A stretch of DNA of 38,859 bases from a virus (IMGVR_UViG_3300030061_004292:1-38859); one strand, 5' to 3'; shown: positions 16,729-23,920, counted from the first letter of the stretch. A program made the numbers and translations. Notes: generated from the sequence alone by a model not told the origin.

Positions 16729-16927
16729 AGATCAATTATTAATAAAAGTAAACCATATGGTTTTTAACAAACTGGTAATGATTTTTTCAGGTTTTGTTTT
16801 TGGAGTCATAATAGGGAGTATCACGACATACTATTTAACTGATCAGGAAAGTGACGACTACATAAAAGGGTATACAGACGCCATGGTGAATATTTATGAA
16901 AACGAACCTAAAGTACAAACTGAATAA
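16721..16927 (+). CDS. Small single-pass membrane protein
   Basis: 68 residues. One strong transmembrane helix (LVMIFSGFVFGVIIGSITTY, about 19-38) is followed by an acidic C-terminal tail. It is coupled to the zinc-ribbon-like gene. A holin, antiholin or envelope role is possible but cannot be told from the sequence. Its TAA stop lies inside the late element for the next gene. Confidence 0.65.
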   Translation: MTKDQLLIKVNHMVFNKLVMIFSGFVFGVIIGSITTYYLTDQESDDYIKGYTDAMVNIYENEPKVQTE

Positions 16928-16930
16928 ATA
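16923..16930 (+). promoter_or_regulatory. T4-type late promoter element containing a stop codon
   Basis: AATAAATA; its TAA (16925-16927) is the stop of the preceding gene. The next start is 55 bases on, so unlike the other late units this mRNA would have a leader. Confidence 0.55.
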
Positions 16931-16985
16931 TTTGTGTCTAGAGGAACAAGATTGTCTGCTTGTTACCTTAATAGAAAGAAAAAAA

Positions 16986-17564
16986 ATGAAAACATTAATC
17001 AAAGTAGTCGCTCTAGCAGTTACGCTAGCGGTAGCGACTTCAGTTAACGCACAGGTAAAACCTGATAAGGGACCGAAGGGTAAAGATAAAGTTACCCATC
17101 GCGATGGAAAGAAACCTTCTAAAGAAGATATTAAAAAACGCTTAGAATCAGCTAAAAAGAAACGCGCACAAAAGCAAAGAGATGCTAAGAAACGCGGTTC
17201 AAAAGTTAGCGAACGTAAAAACAGCCCTCGTGGTAGATCATTTGGAAGGCTAGTTCGTTCTGATGATAAACTTGCTGGACTCGTAAAAGAGTGGAGAGGT
17301 AAGGAAACAGAACTTAAAAAGAAGAGCAGAGCTCTTTGGGAGAAGTTAAAGAAGTCTGATGACGATGCTGTAAAAGCTAAGCTTAGAGCAGCTCTTGGAG
17401 AGTTAAGAAAGTCACATGGAGATGCATCTAAGAAACATCGTGAAGAAATCGGTGCTCGTTTAAAAGAACTAGGTAAAGGTGATTGGTTTAAAAATGATCG
17501 TAAGAAACAGCTCGATAATGAGCGTAAAGGTGATCGCAAACGTCGCGGTAAACCTGGAGAATAA
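16986..17564 (+). CDS. Exported, highly basic helical protein
   Basis: 192 residues from ATG 16986. The start is chosen because a good signal peptide follows (MKTLIKVVALAVTLAVATSV, cut after NA). The mature part is about 170 residues with roughly 40% Lys plus Arg, predicted long helices, and a segment around 95-155 with regular charged heptads. GC content and use of CGT/CGC codons are higher than in neighbours, suggesting acquisition from a bacterium. Export of a basic helical protein could serve envelope or outer-membrane disruption, or binding of nucleic acid or polyanionic glycans. These are guesses. A strong terminator follows. Confidence 0.75.
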   Translation: MKTLIKVVALAVTLAVATSVNAQVKPDKGPKGKDKVTHRDGKKPSKEDIKKRLESAKKKRAQKQRDAKKRGSKVSERKNSPRGRSFGRLVRSDDKLAGLVKEWRGKETELKKKSRALWEKLKKSDDDAVKAKLRAALGELRKSHGDASKKHREEIGARLKELGKGDWFKNDRKKQLDNERKGDRKRRGKPGE

Positions 17565-17587
17565 TTAAACTATCAGAAAATAATCGA

Positions 17588-17613
17588 AGAGCCCCTTAGG
17601 GGGCTCTTTTTTT
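17588..17613 (+). terminator. Rho-independent terminator
   Basis: AGAGCCCC, loop TTAG, GGGGCTCT, then a run of T. It ends the transcript of the basic exported protein. Confidence 0.9.
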
Positions 17614-17625
17614 GACCGCTATTAA

Positions 17626-17633
17626 CATAAATA
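17626..17633 (+). promoter_or_regulatory. T4-type late promoter element
   Basis: CATAAATA, 8 bases before the ATG at 17642. Confidence 0.6.
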
Positions 17634-17641
17634 GTAACATC

Positions 17642-18745
17642 ATGGAAGAACATGTCAGTCAAAGTATAATTTTTAAAAACGGAATAGGTCACCTTCCCTT
17701 AACTGAAGGATGGGGTGTATACACTACATCGGTAAATGCAACATTATTTGGGCCAGGTGGTGTTTGGATAAGAGACGTTGCTGATGATGGTATAGATTTT
17801 GAAACTGATTCAGAAGACCCCAATGCTGAAGCTTCTGTTTATTGGGTAGGTAGTTGGCCGGAAGTAGGGGATGACGATCCTGATGGACAAGAATATGATG
17901 TTGAATTTGATGTCGATTATAACAACTGCGGAACAGACCCAGAAATAAGCGCAGGTGGAGTAAGTTTTGGTTCTGCAGGAAACGTAAAAGCAGGAAGAGC
18001 TTGTTCTAAATTAGGTTATAAAAATATATCTAAAATAGAAGCTGATCTTGATTTATCAGGTCTTGCTCAACGATCAGGATTTACAGGTGATTGGTTGAAT
18101 GCAGCTTTTTATGCTGTTACAAGTGATACACAGCCTAAAGGAAATGGTAACTATTGTGATGCTGAATTTGAACCTAAACCAGGCGACCCAGGTTACCCAT
18201 GCCCGTTTTGTAATGAAATTGATTTCATAGAAACAAACGGACAAAAAATGTTTCAACATACTTTACATTTAGCAGATGCTAAACAGGGACCTCAAAGATA
18301 TGAAGTTTCGTTTACTGATGCAGCTAATACAGATTGTTGGGAATGGGATGAAATGCAAGCTGCAGCTGGTTCACCAGGTGTGCATGATTTGGTAGGTAAA
18401 ATTGATCCAAATAAATCATTCCATATGGAAGTAGTCTTCAATGCTGACTATACTAATATGACCATATCACTTTCTCAAGGTGGAGGAGATCCTATTACAG
18501 TATTTGATATGAACGAACAAGCTTACCCTGGTAGTGATACTTTAGATATGAGTAAGTTGAAAGACGCCATGGAAGTTGGTTGGTGGTTCACTCCTTCATA
18601 TCATGGTGATTGGTCACCAGGTGTAAATGTACCACATTGGTATAAAGATTGTGGCGGAGATTGTAGTCATGGTACTTTATGCGGTGATGGTGGAGGCTGG
18701 AAACTTGCTAATTTGAAAGTTACAGCTCAAGGAACAGTTGGATAG
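17642..18745 (+). CDS. Concanavalin-like glycanase, clan GH-B (GH16/GH7-like)
   Basis: 367 residues from ATG 17642, set by the late element 8 bases upstream. EIDFIE at residues 192-197 matches the clan GH-B catalytic motif E-x-D-x-(x)-E of GH16 glucanases and GH7 cellulases. LNAAFYAVTSD and NYCDAEF upstream of it, paired Cys residues (YPCPFC, CGGDC) and THL-like sequence after it resemble GH7 most. It lacks a signal peptide, so it is probably a virion enzyme or depolymerase acting on host surface or algal beta-glucan. A UUCG terminator follows. Fold assignment is fairly good; substrate is unknown. Confidence 0.65.
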   Translation: MEEHVSQSIIFKNGIGHLPLTEGWGVYTTSVNATLFGPGGVWIRDVADDGIDFETDSEDPNAEASVYWVGSWPEVGDDDPDGQEYDVEFDVDYNNCGTDPEISAGGVSFGSAGNVKAGRACSKLGYKNISKIEADLDLSGLAQRSGFTGDWLNAAFYAVTSDTQPKGNGNYCDAEFEPKPGDPGYPCPFCNEIDFIETNGQKMFQHTLHLADAKQGPQRYEVSFTDAANTDCWEWDEMQAAAGSPGVHDLVGKIDPNKSFHMEVVFNADYTNMTISLSQGGGDPITVFDMNEQAYPGSDTLDMSKLKDAMEVGWWFTPSYHGDWSPGVNVPHWYKDCGGDCSHGTLCGDGGGWKLANLKVTAQGTVG

Positions 18746-18773
18746 AACTTGTTCAGAGATATAAGTTAACGTT

Positions 18774-18799
18774 AAGGCGATCTTCGGATCGCCTTTTTT
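18774..18799 (+). terminator. Rho-independent terminator (UUCG loop)
   Basis: AAGGCGATC, loop TTCG, GATCGCCTT, then a run of T, 28 bases after the glycanase gene. Confidence 0.92.
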
Positions 18800-18811
18800 C
18801 TTACCGCGAGC

Positions 18812-18819
18812 ATTAAATA
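18812..18819 (+). promoter_or_regulatory. T4-type late promoter element (variant)
   Basis: ATTAAATA, 8 bases before the ATG at 18828. Confidence 0.5.
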
Positions 18820-18827
18820 TTCTTATC

Positions 18828-19052
18828 ATGTCAGAAGATTTTCATACAACACCTGATTCTACTTCAGCTCCCAGTGGTTCAGGATCTATCGGTTATGAGC
18901 ATAGAGGTGTTAGTAACACCCCTGAGACAACATCAGCTCCAAGTGGTGCAGAACCTACAGGATCTGGGTCAATTCAAGCTGATCGTTCTACCCCTGCACC
19001 TACTTCAGATGTTAGCGGGTCTGGTTCTATCGGTTACGATCATAGAGTGTAA
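18828..19052 (+). CDS. Small Ser/Gly/Pro-rich repeat protein
   Basis: 74 residues with an internal repeat: SGSGSIGYEHRG near the start and SGSGSIGYDHRV at the end, with a partial copy (TGSGSIQADRS) between. TSAPSG also occurs twice. It looks disordered and repetitive, has no signal peptide or domain, and follows the glycanase gene with its own late element. It may be a minor virion or linker protein. The matching terminal repeats could assemble as beta strands. Confidence 0.6.
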   Translation: MSEDFHTTPDSTSAPSGSGSIGYEHRGVSNTPETTSAPSGAEPTGSGSIQADRSTPAPTSDVSGSGSIGYDHRV

Positions 19053-19127
19053 TGGTTGTTCTCCGAAGGAGATCTTTTGTCTCCTGCAGTTTAAACCATA
19101 AACTATATATCTGTATACATACATCAA

Positions 19128-19223
19128 ATGGAACCAGAAAAACCTGATTATGAATTTTGGGTAATTTGCACGGTATTATTAGTAACAGCTGTTTGGATAC
19201 TAATGCAAAGAATAATGATGTAG
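19128..19223 (+). CDS. 31-residue single-pass membrane peptide
   Basis: An acidic N-terminus (MEPEKPDYEFW), one hydrophobic helix (VICTVLLVTAVWILM) and a short basic end (QRIMM). Its size and layout fit tiny phage membrane peptides. It ends 12 bases before the convergent methyltransferase gene. It is small enough to be chance, but the transmembrane composition and the position favour a real gene. Confidence 0.45.
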   Translation: MEPEKPDYEFWVICTVLLVTAVWILMQRIMM

Positions 19224-19235
19224 ATTATTCTTTTA

Positions 19236-20066
19236 TCAAGGAGTAAAAGCATTAGTTATTGAAAATTTTCTAGTAGGCCCACTTGGAGTACGTTTTAAAA
19301 TAAGATTACAATATGTATCTTTTTGGTAACATTCATAATAATAATCTTTTATTTCTTCAATTGAAGAGGGATTAACAATAGGTCTGTTATTTACATTAGA
19401 ATCAAGAGGAATTTTAAACACGGAAAACATATGTTCCTTAATAAAATCAAAAAACCAATTAATATCTTGGTTATTATTATGTAACCAATAAGGAGCATAC
19501 TCTAAAAATATGGTTCCGTTAAAAGGTTCCTTAAAACAATTACTTGCTCCCTGTAAAATGCTAATTTCTGAGCCTTGGGTATCCATTTTTATGAACTTTA
19601 TCTTGTTCCATTCAAGGCCAATAGTGTTATTATTAGTAAAAAAGTCGTCTAAAGTTGTTTGATTAACAGTTTCTTCTTCAAATAATTCATTTTCAAACAC
19701 ATGACCCCTACAATCCCCCATATTTTTAGGGTTAATTATGTATTGAGATTGTTTAGATTCGTGACTTACAGCAGCATTTATAGCTAATACATTGTTTTCT
19801 AAGTTATGTTTCTTTACATTTTGGCATAAAACATCATAATTCTTAGACATTGGCTCGAAAGCAACAAGTTTACCATTAGGAACTAGGTGCTTTGCAAAGT
19901 TGACAGTATGTAATCCTATGTTTCCGCCGATATCTAACACGTGATCACCGTTTTCAATCATCTCACATGAGTATCTTATCTCAGCATCTTCACAATTATT
20001 ACATATAATCTGGCCAGAAGTAATATCACCACCACCGTGCGTTATAAGATCATAGATAACATTCAT
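19236..20066 (-). CDS. FkbM-family SAM-dependent methyltransferase
   Basis: 276 residues. VLDIGGNIGLHT at 43-54 is the SAM-binding motif I. KLVAFEPMSKNYDVLCQNVK and IKFIKMDTQGSEISILQGA are the FkbM signatures. FkbM enzymes usually O-methylate sugars or polyketides. Near a fucosyltransferase-like gene and mucin-like fibres, a glycan-methylating role is plausible. The start is coupled to a 34-residue membrane gene by ATGA. Confidence 0.85.
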   Translation of the reverse strand: MNVIYDLITHGGGDITSGQIICNNCEDAEIRYSCEMIENGDHVLDIGGNIGLHTVNFAKHLVPNGKLVAFEPMSKNYDVLCQNVKKHNLENNVLAINAAVSHESKQSQYIINPKNMGDCRGHVFENELFEEETVNQTTLDDFFTNNNTIGLEWNKIKFIKMDTQGSEISILQGASNCFKEPFNGTIFLEYAPYWLHNNNQDINWFFDFIKEHMFSVFKIPLDSNVNNRPIVNPSSIEEIKDYYYECYQKDTYCNLILKRTPSGPTRKFSITNAFTP

Positions 20067-20167
20067 TTTTTAAATTCTTCTTTTATGGTTTCAATAAAAG
20101 AGCATATTAAAATACATATTAACTGAAAAGGCAATGTCAATATTACCCAAACAGGCGGCATTGGCAT
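20063..20167 (-). CDS. 34-residue single-pass membrane peptide
   Basis: MPMPPVWVILTLPFQLICIL is followed by a charged end (IETIKEEFKK). One transmembrane helix is clear. It sits between the LRR and methyltransferase genes, overlaps the latter's start by 4 bases (ATGA) and begins just after the LRR stop, which supports it being a real coupled gene. Confidence 0.55.
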   Translation of the reverse strand: MPMPPVWVILTLPFQLICILICSFIETIKEEFKK

Positions 20168-20168
20168 A

Positions 20169-20864
20169 TCATTCTTCGTATTTTTCATTTGATTTAGCTG
20201 GTTCTTCAACGCCAACTTTAAAATTAGGGTTTAACTGACCAGCAATAACATTACTTTGATATGTAGCCCGTAGAAATTTACCTTGCTTTATGCTTCCTAA
20301 TGCAGGTTTATTAAATCCTGTAGTAATTTCTAAGTCATCATTACCACCTATTGCCTCCATCTTACCTCTAAACTCATTTGCTGCGTCCCAAGTAACGTCA
20401 GTTAGTCCTACATGCAATTGCTTAAGTTCTTGCAAATCAATAAGATAGGTTAATCCTTTATTTGATATACCGGTATTGAATAAATTAAGTCTCACTAATC
20501 GAGGAAAATAAAGAGCAATCTTTTTACATGCTAAGTCAGTAACTAATTTATTATTTGACAAATCTAAGTAGCGTAATTGGTCTTGATCTTTAATAGAATC
20601 AATAGCATTATGTGTTAACATACCACCTCTTGTTCTTAGCTGATAAATTTTATTTGATCCAGTTTCATTTATAGCTAGAACAAAATCTTCATCATCAAGC
20701 TTAACTCTTACATCTTCACCAATAATTGTTTGACCATTTAATAAGAGATAATATAAATTTAAATTTTGTTCTGATATAGGCATAAAAAGGCCATTATACT
20801 TTTTTACTATTGGTCCAGCAGTTAATGTGCATAGTAGGCACAAATATAATACTAATGTTTTCAT
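20169..20864 (-). CDS. Exported leucine-rich repeat protein
   Basis: 231 residues. A signal peptide (MKTLVLYLCLLCTLTAG) is followed by a compact N-terminal domain. Several LRR units then run from about 95 to 165: LRYLDLSNNKLV, LVRLNLFNTGIS, LKQLHVGLTDV. The GLTYL style is common in secreted proteins of Planctomycetes and Verrucomicrobia. It would act outside the cytoplasm in protein or glycan binding, perhaps to block receptors or bind envelope enzymes (inference). The gene before it overlaps its start by 71 bases. Confidence 0.75.
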   Translation of the reverse strand: MKTLVLYLCLLCTLTAGPIVKKYNGLFMPISEQNLNLYYLLLNGQTIIGEDVRVKLDDEDFVLAINETGSNKIYQLRTRGGMLTHNAIDSIKDQDQLRYLDLSNNKLVTDLACKKIALYFPRLVRLNLFNTGISNKGLTYLIDLQELKQLHVGLTDVTWDAANEFRGKMEAIGGNDDLEITTGFNKPALGSIKQGKFLRATYQSNVIAGQLNPNFKVGVEEPAKSNEKYEE

Positions 20865-20982
20865 TTCTTTTTATAAATTGGAGCGCGGCCAGGGTACCGC
20901 CCCCTGCTTCGATGGTTTTGCAGACCACGCCGTTCACTTGCTCGGTCGCCGCGCCAACGCCAGAACCATACTGTATAGTCAT
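20794..20982 (-). CDS. Small protein spanning a GC-rich island
   Basis: 62 residues from ATG 20982 with a GGGGTGAAG ribosome site, starting MTIQYGSGVGAATEQVNGVV. Its N-terminal half is encoded by about 87 bases at roughly 68% GC, while the rest of the window is strongly AT-rich. The C-terminal part runs in another frame through the first 71 bases of the LRR gene. It looks like an inserted or captured fragment fused to local sequence. It could be a true short gene or a remnant. Confidence 0.4.
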   Translation of the reverse strand: MTIQYGSGVGAATEQVNGVVCKTIEAGGGTLAALQFIKRNENISIIFVPTMHINCWTNSKKV

Positions 20983-21015
20983 CTTCACCCCAATCAATGG
21001 GTAATATGTCGTATT

Positions 21016-21315
21016 TTATCCGCATTCTGTTGGCCAGTATTTTTGTTCTTCTGGATCATGAACACTGTTAATGGTTTTGACTTCAAAAAATTCTCTTAAA
21101 GAGTCTGATAACTCTATTGCTTGGTCCTTAGTAAAGTAAAGATCATATTCAACTTCTTTATTTTCTTCTACAGCATTATTAAAAAGTTCTATATGTAACA
21201 TATCATCATCCACCCATTTAAACACTTTCATGAAATGTGAACCGCAACGGCATTCAAATAGCTTTGCCATTAGCTCATTATCATTTGGGTTTGCTTCTAC
21301 AAGGTCCATACTCAT
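21016..21315 (-). CDS. Hypothetical protein with CxC motif
   Basis: 99 residues, acidic, with CRCGSHF near 23-29 and predicted beta-alpha content (MLHIELFNN, EYDLYFTKDQAIELSDSL). It follows the GT11 gene closely, with a perfect AGGAGG ribosome site overlapping that gene's stop region. It is an example of normal Shine-Dalgarno use inside an operon. The function is unknown. Confidence 0.7.
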   Translation of the reverse strand: MSMDLVEANPNDNELMAKLFECRCGSHFMKVFKWVDDDMLHIELFNNAVEENKEVEYDLYFTKDQAIELSDSLREFFEVKTINSVHDPEEQKYWPTECG

Positions 21316-21329
21316 ATTATAATAACCTC

Positions 21330-22127
21330 CTATGAATAAACAAGATTATAATGATTTACTTTCTTACCAGGTATATCGTTTAACTTAACATAATCATAAC
21401 CAGTACCATAATCACTAGGCATAAAAACCTCCTCAGCATGACCCAGATAAGCAGCCCACCAAGAGAATGTAGAATTAGTAATTATTAACTTCTTATATGA
21501 CATTATATCTGCAAAGTCCTTATCCGGCTCGCAGCTCTCACGGCACACTACTTTCGGCGAGAAATGAGCAAAGTGGTTTAGATAGCCTATATCATATGTA
21601 TCGGTAACAATAGTAAGATTGTCAAATTGTAAATTATCTAATACACCCAGCACACCGTTCGGCTCCGGCACGAGACCTAAGCTCTTAAAATCACTACCCA
21701 ATCTTAGACTTACACATACACCATCTACGGGATCTACTTCCGGTATATTGAAATAACTTTTTACTAGCTCTGTATCTTCATATAATGCACTATCTTGGAA
21801 GTAACCTGACAACTGAGCATCTCTGCTTACCTTCTGGCCTTTCCAGTAATGCAGGTAGTTACGCTCATCTTTAGGGTCTAGTCCATGCTGGCAGATCTCT
21901 CCGAATAACGGCATTCGATGAATCCCGAATGGTGCTTTATGCATCGCTTCACCATATAGACCTTCATGTTCCATATCTAACATATCATTGAGAAATTGCT
22001 GATGTTTCTGCTCGAATGTCGGTAACCGAGGAGTCATATTGCAGCGATTAGCAAATAATCTCATTAATGCATATTGGAAAAATATATTTCCGTAATTACC
22101 AATAGGTTCAAATGATACGTAATTCAC
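21330..22127 (-). CDS. GT11 family alpha-1,2-fucosyltransferase-like protein
   Basis: 265 residues from GTG 22127. GNYGNIFFQYALMRLFANRC is the family start (G-N-x-x-F-Q-Y-A). VSLRLGSDF near 141 replaces the usual HxRRGDY, and NSTFSWWAAYLG at 218-229 is the strongest GT11 signature. The enzyme would transfer a deoxyhexose from a GDP-sugar to a glycan. The change in the RRGD region may alter donor use. Codon use here (GGC, CGG, CTC) is somewhat more GC-rich than its neighbours. The target could be host LPS or the Thr-rich virion stalks. Confidence 0.8.
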   Translation of the reverse strand: MNYVSFEPIGNYGNIFFQYALMRLFANRCNMTPRLPTFEQKHQQFLNDMLDMEHEGLYGEAMHKAPFGIHRMPLFGEICQHGLDPKDERNYLHYWKGQKVSRDAQLSGYFQDSALYEDTELVKSYFNIPEVDPVDGVCVSLRLGSDFKSLGLVPEPNGVLGVLDNLQFDNLTIVTDTYDIGYLNHFAHFSPKVVCRESCEPDKDFADIMSYKKLIITNSTFSWWAAYLGHAEEVFMPSDYGTGYDYVKLNDIPGKKVNHYNLVYS

Positions 22128-22131
22128 GTGA

Positions 22132-22338
22132 TTAGTCTTTACTAGCGTCGCGTCGTTTACGTTGCCTTTGTTTCTTCTCGTTTACCAGACATACAGACCC
22201 CCAGCAAAAAAGGAACATTACTATAGTGATCCCAACTTCTGTCATGTAATTAATTATTAGGAACGCAGCGATACCAACCATGACCCAACTCAATATGCCG
22301 TACCATAACCACCATTTTAACTTATCCAAATCTTCCAT
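22132..22338 (-). CDS. Small two-helix membrane protein, holin-like
   Basis: 68 residues: MEDLDKLKWW, helix WYGILSWVMVGIAAFLIINY, short turn, helix GITIVMFLFCWGSVCLV, and a very basic end (EKKQRQRKRRD). This layout fits class II holins, though many small phage membrane proteins look alike. TATAAT lies exactly 6 bases before the ATG, giving a leaderless mRNA. Confidence 0.6.
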   Translation of the reverse strand: MEDLDKLKWWLWYGILSWVMVGIAAFLIINYMTEVGITIVMFLFCWGSVCLVNEKKQRQRKRRDASKD

Positions 22339-22411
22339 ACATCTATTATATTATCAAACCGCGGGGTATATATAGGCCGAAAAAATCGCCAAAAATTTTT
22401 TTTGGGGCATG

Positions 22412-22440
22412 CCCTCACCATGGTTCCCAACCAATGTCAA
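22412..22440 (-). promoter_or_regulatory. Orphan -35 plus GGGAAC box without a -10
   Basis: TTGACA (22440-22435) and the 17-base spacer TTGGTTGGGAACCATGG match the early promoter family. The -10 position reads TGAGGG instead of TATAAT. The box forms the palindrome-like GGTTGGGAACC. This could be an operator without a promoter, or a dead promoter. It lies about 70-100 bases upstream of the membrane gene's start. Confidence 0.45.
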
Positions 22441-22507
22441 TATATATGTTTCTCCGTTACCCGGTGCTCTGAGCAAAGCTTCTCTCTCGAACTTTGTGCA
22501 GAGAGAC

Positions 22508-22566
22508 AAAAACCCCCTCTCGCAAACAAAACATTCTAGCGAATGAAAACAAAATCGAGAGGGGGC
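22508..22566 (-). terminator. Long hairpin terminator or structured RNA
   Basis: On the minus strand CCCCCTCTCG (22565-22556) pairs perfectly with CGAGAGGGGG (22522-22513), followed by TTTTTG. The 33-base interior is U-rich and holds a second small hairpin, CATTC GCTA GAATG. It lies just after the 148-residue gene. Confidence 0.75.
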
Positions 22567-22583
22567 TTATCTAGAGAACGGTA

Positions 22584-23030
22584 CTAGCTTTGACCACCTA
22601 CAGTCGCAATTACCTCTTCTTCGTCTTCGTCCCAAACCTGCTTCTTAATCGCCGCTACAGCCTCTTTGCCTATCAGCTCTTCCTTCTGTTGCTCATAAGC
22701 TTCTGTCTCTGGACTCAGCTTAGACTCTACGACGGTCGTCGCAATGTTCTTCTCTTTAGCAGTCACATTACGCTTAGAGGCCTTACCTCTGGTATTCAAT
22801 TGAACGATATCAAGCCATGGCTTCTCTGTCGTGATCTTATCGAATGCCTCTATGTCTGCTACTACATCTTTAACGTCTGCATTCTTACAACGCGTCAATG
22901 CTTCACGACTCACATAATACTTTTGTAGATCTGCTACTGTAGTACCCAACCTAGTCGCTTTCTTCTGTAAGTAGTCGTACGTGGTTGGTCGACTCTTACC
23001 CGTTACTATACATGTTAACTTTGGACTCAT
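22584..23030 (-). CDS. Conserved small protein, KL-S/T-CIV-S/T-G family (paralogue)
   Basis: 148 residues. MSPKLTCIVTGKSRPTTYDY and the YLQKK segment are related to the 119-residue protein at 9349. The C-terminal half is longer, Lys/Glu-rich and probably coiled, ending WDEDEEEVIATVGGQS. This part of the window has higher GC content and more TCG/GCC codons than the tiny-gene region next to it. The function is unknown. It starts 10 bases after the preceding gene, and a strong hairpin terminator follows. Confidence 0.7.
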   Translation of the reverse strand: MSPKLTCIVTGKSRPTTYDYLQKKATRLGTTVADLQKYYVSREALTRCKNADVKDVVADIEAFDKITTEKPWLDIVQLNTRGKASKRNVTAKEKNIATTVVESKLSPETEAYEQQKEELIGKEAVAAIKKQVWDEDEEEVIATVGGQS

Positions 23031-23040
23031 AATTTAAATT

Positions 23041-23232
23041 CTAACCGTTCAATTCACTAACAACCTCTACACTATCTGCATCAATTGTAAAACCATCACC
23101 TAATTCAATAACGTCTATCCTACCATCATCGAACCCACACACAATACCATCTTCAATATCCTCACCTTTCATCTTGACGATACTACCAATTCTAATCTCT
23201 TTACCCTCTTTATCTTTTATCATATCTTCCAT
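23041..23232 (-). CDS. Small early protein with SH3/KOW-like barrel pattern
   Basis: 63 residues. IRIGSIVKMKGED, IVCGFDDGRIDVIEL and FTIDADSVEVV suggest a small beta barrel like SH3 or KOW domains, which often bind RNA or protein. It is acidic. The ATG is exactly 7 bases after the -10 hexamer of an early promoter, so the mRNA is probably leaderless. Confidence 0.65.
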   Translation of the reverse strand: MEDMIKDKEGKEIRIGSIVKMKGEDIEDGIVCGFDDGRIDVIELGDGFTIDADSVEVVSELNG

Positions 23233-23238
23233 GCTATA

Positions 23239-23267
23239 ATTATATTGTAGTTCCCAATCTCAATCCA
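23239..23267 (-). promoter_or_regulatory. Early promoter with GGGAAC box
   Basis: Weak -35 TGGATT, spacer with GGGAACTAC, TATAAT, TATAGC, ATG. The stop of the upstream gene (23260-23262) touches the -35. Confidence 0.7.
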
Positions 23268-23691
23268 CTAGCTTCTCAAATGATTCTTCTACTAATTCAA
23301 CCCATTCTTCCCATAAGGAACCATCATACTTACCATTACTAAAATCTACCTCTTTCTTAACACTATCTAAATTCAACTCATCTACTTTACTATACCACTT
23401 ATTACCCTCTTCAATAACCAATAACATATCTTCTTCACCATAACTAATAAACCCTACCCCTTCACATACACCACAAACCTCATACATCTCTTCACCATCA
23501 TCACTAAACTCTTCCCAATCATCTGCCCTCATCTTATCAACAACATATTTCTCAAATACATCATCAACAATATTCTTAATCTCCCCTCCAAACCTATCTT
23601 CTTTTATCCAACTAATACTATTTTCACCATAACCAGTATAAACATCGACAATTTTAATATTTCTCATTTCAGTTTTTCTTATTTGCAACAT
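23260..23691 (-). CDS. Acidic early protein
   Basis: 143 residues from ATG 23691; an in-frame ATG at 23667 (MRNIKIVDVYTG) is also possible. Very acidic, with CGVCEGVGF near the middle and repeated WxE and EExxEKL patterns. High negative charge and small size are typical of phage DNA mimics or host-takeover proteins, but nothing specific is recognised. The promoter lies directly upstream with a leader of only about 7 bases. Confidence 0.65.
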   Translation of the reverse strand: MLQIRKTEMRNIKIVDVYTGYGENSISWIKEDRFGGEIKNIVDDVFEKYVVDKMRADDWEEFSDDGEEMYEVCGVCEGVGFISYGEEDMLLVIEEGNKWYSKVDELNLDSVKKEVDFSNGKYDGSLWEEWVELVEESFEKLVD

Positions 23692-23704
23692 TTGCAATAC
23701 AATA

Positions 23705-23733
23705 ATTATAAGCTGGTTCCCAATCCTATTCAA
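23705..23733 (-). promoter_or_regulatory. Early promoter with GGGAAC box
   Basis: TTGAAT, 17 bp spacer with GGGAACCAG, TATAAT. The upstream TAG stop (23726-23728) overlaps the end of the -35. Confidence 0.75.
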
Positions 23734-23920
23734 TGTCATTCTCATCAACTGTAATACCCTCTTCACCTAGCTCCATCATCGAATAGCTCACATTACCATC
23801 ATCATCGACATCGACACCTACCACTATGAAATCAGACCCCTCATGCAGATCTTCTGCTGGTATGATATCCCCTTTATCGAATCGAGTCTCAAAGCGTATT
23901 GCACCACGAGTAAACGTCAT
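23726..23920 (-). CDS. Small acidic early protein
   Basis: 64 residues. MTFTRGAIRFETRFDKGDII and IVVGVDVDDDGNVSYSMMEL suggest a small beta-rich fold. It has a strong GAGGAGG ribosome site and overlaps the preceding 33-residue gene in ATGA, so it is the second gene of a two-gene unit. The function is unknown. Confidence 0.65.
   Translation of the reverse strand: MTFTRGAIRFETRFDKGDIIPAEDLHEGSDFIVVGVDVDDDGNVSYSMMELGEEGITVDENDIE

Noticed and set aside
16896-16985. Longer N-terminus for the basic exported protein
   Set aside because: It would bury the signal peptide and overlap the upstream gene and its promoter.
16835-17539. Minus-strand Ser/Leu/Phe-rich frame
   Set aside because: Antisense of the basic exported protein, which has a signal peptide, late promoter and terminator.
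22441-22512. tRNA-like or riboswitch-like segment with small hairpins
   Set aside because: No cloverleaf or known riboswitch core can be drawn; only short local pairing is visible.
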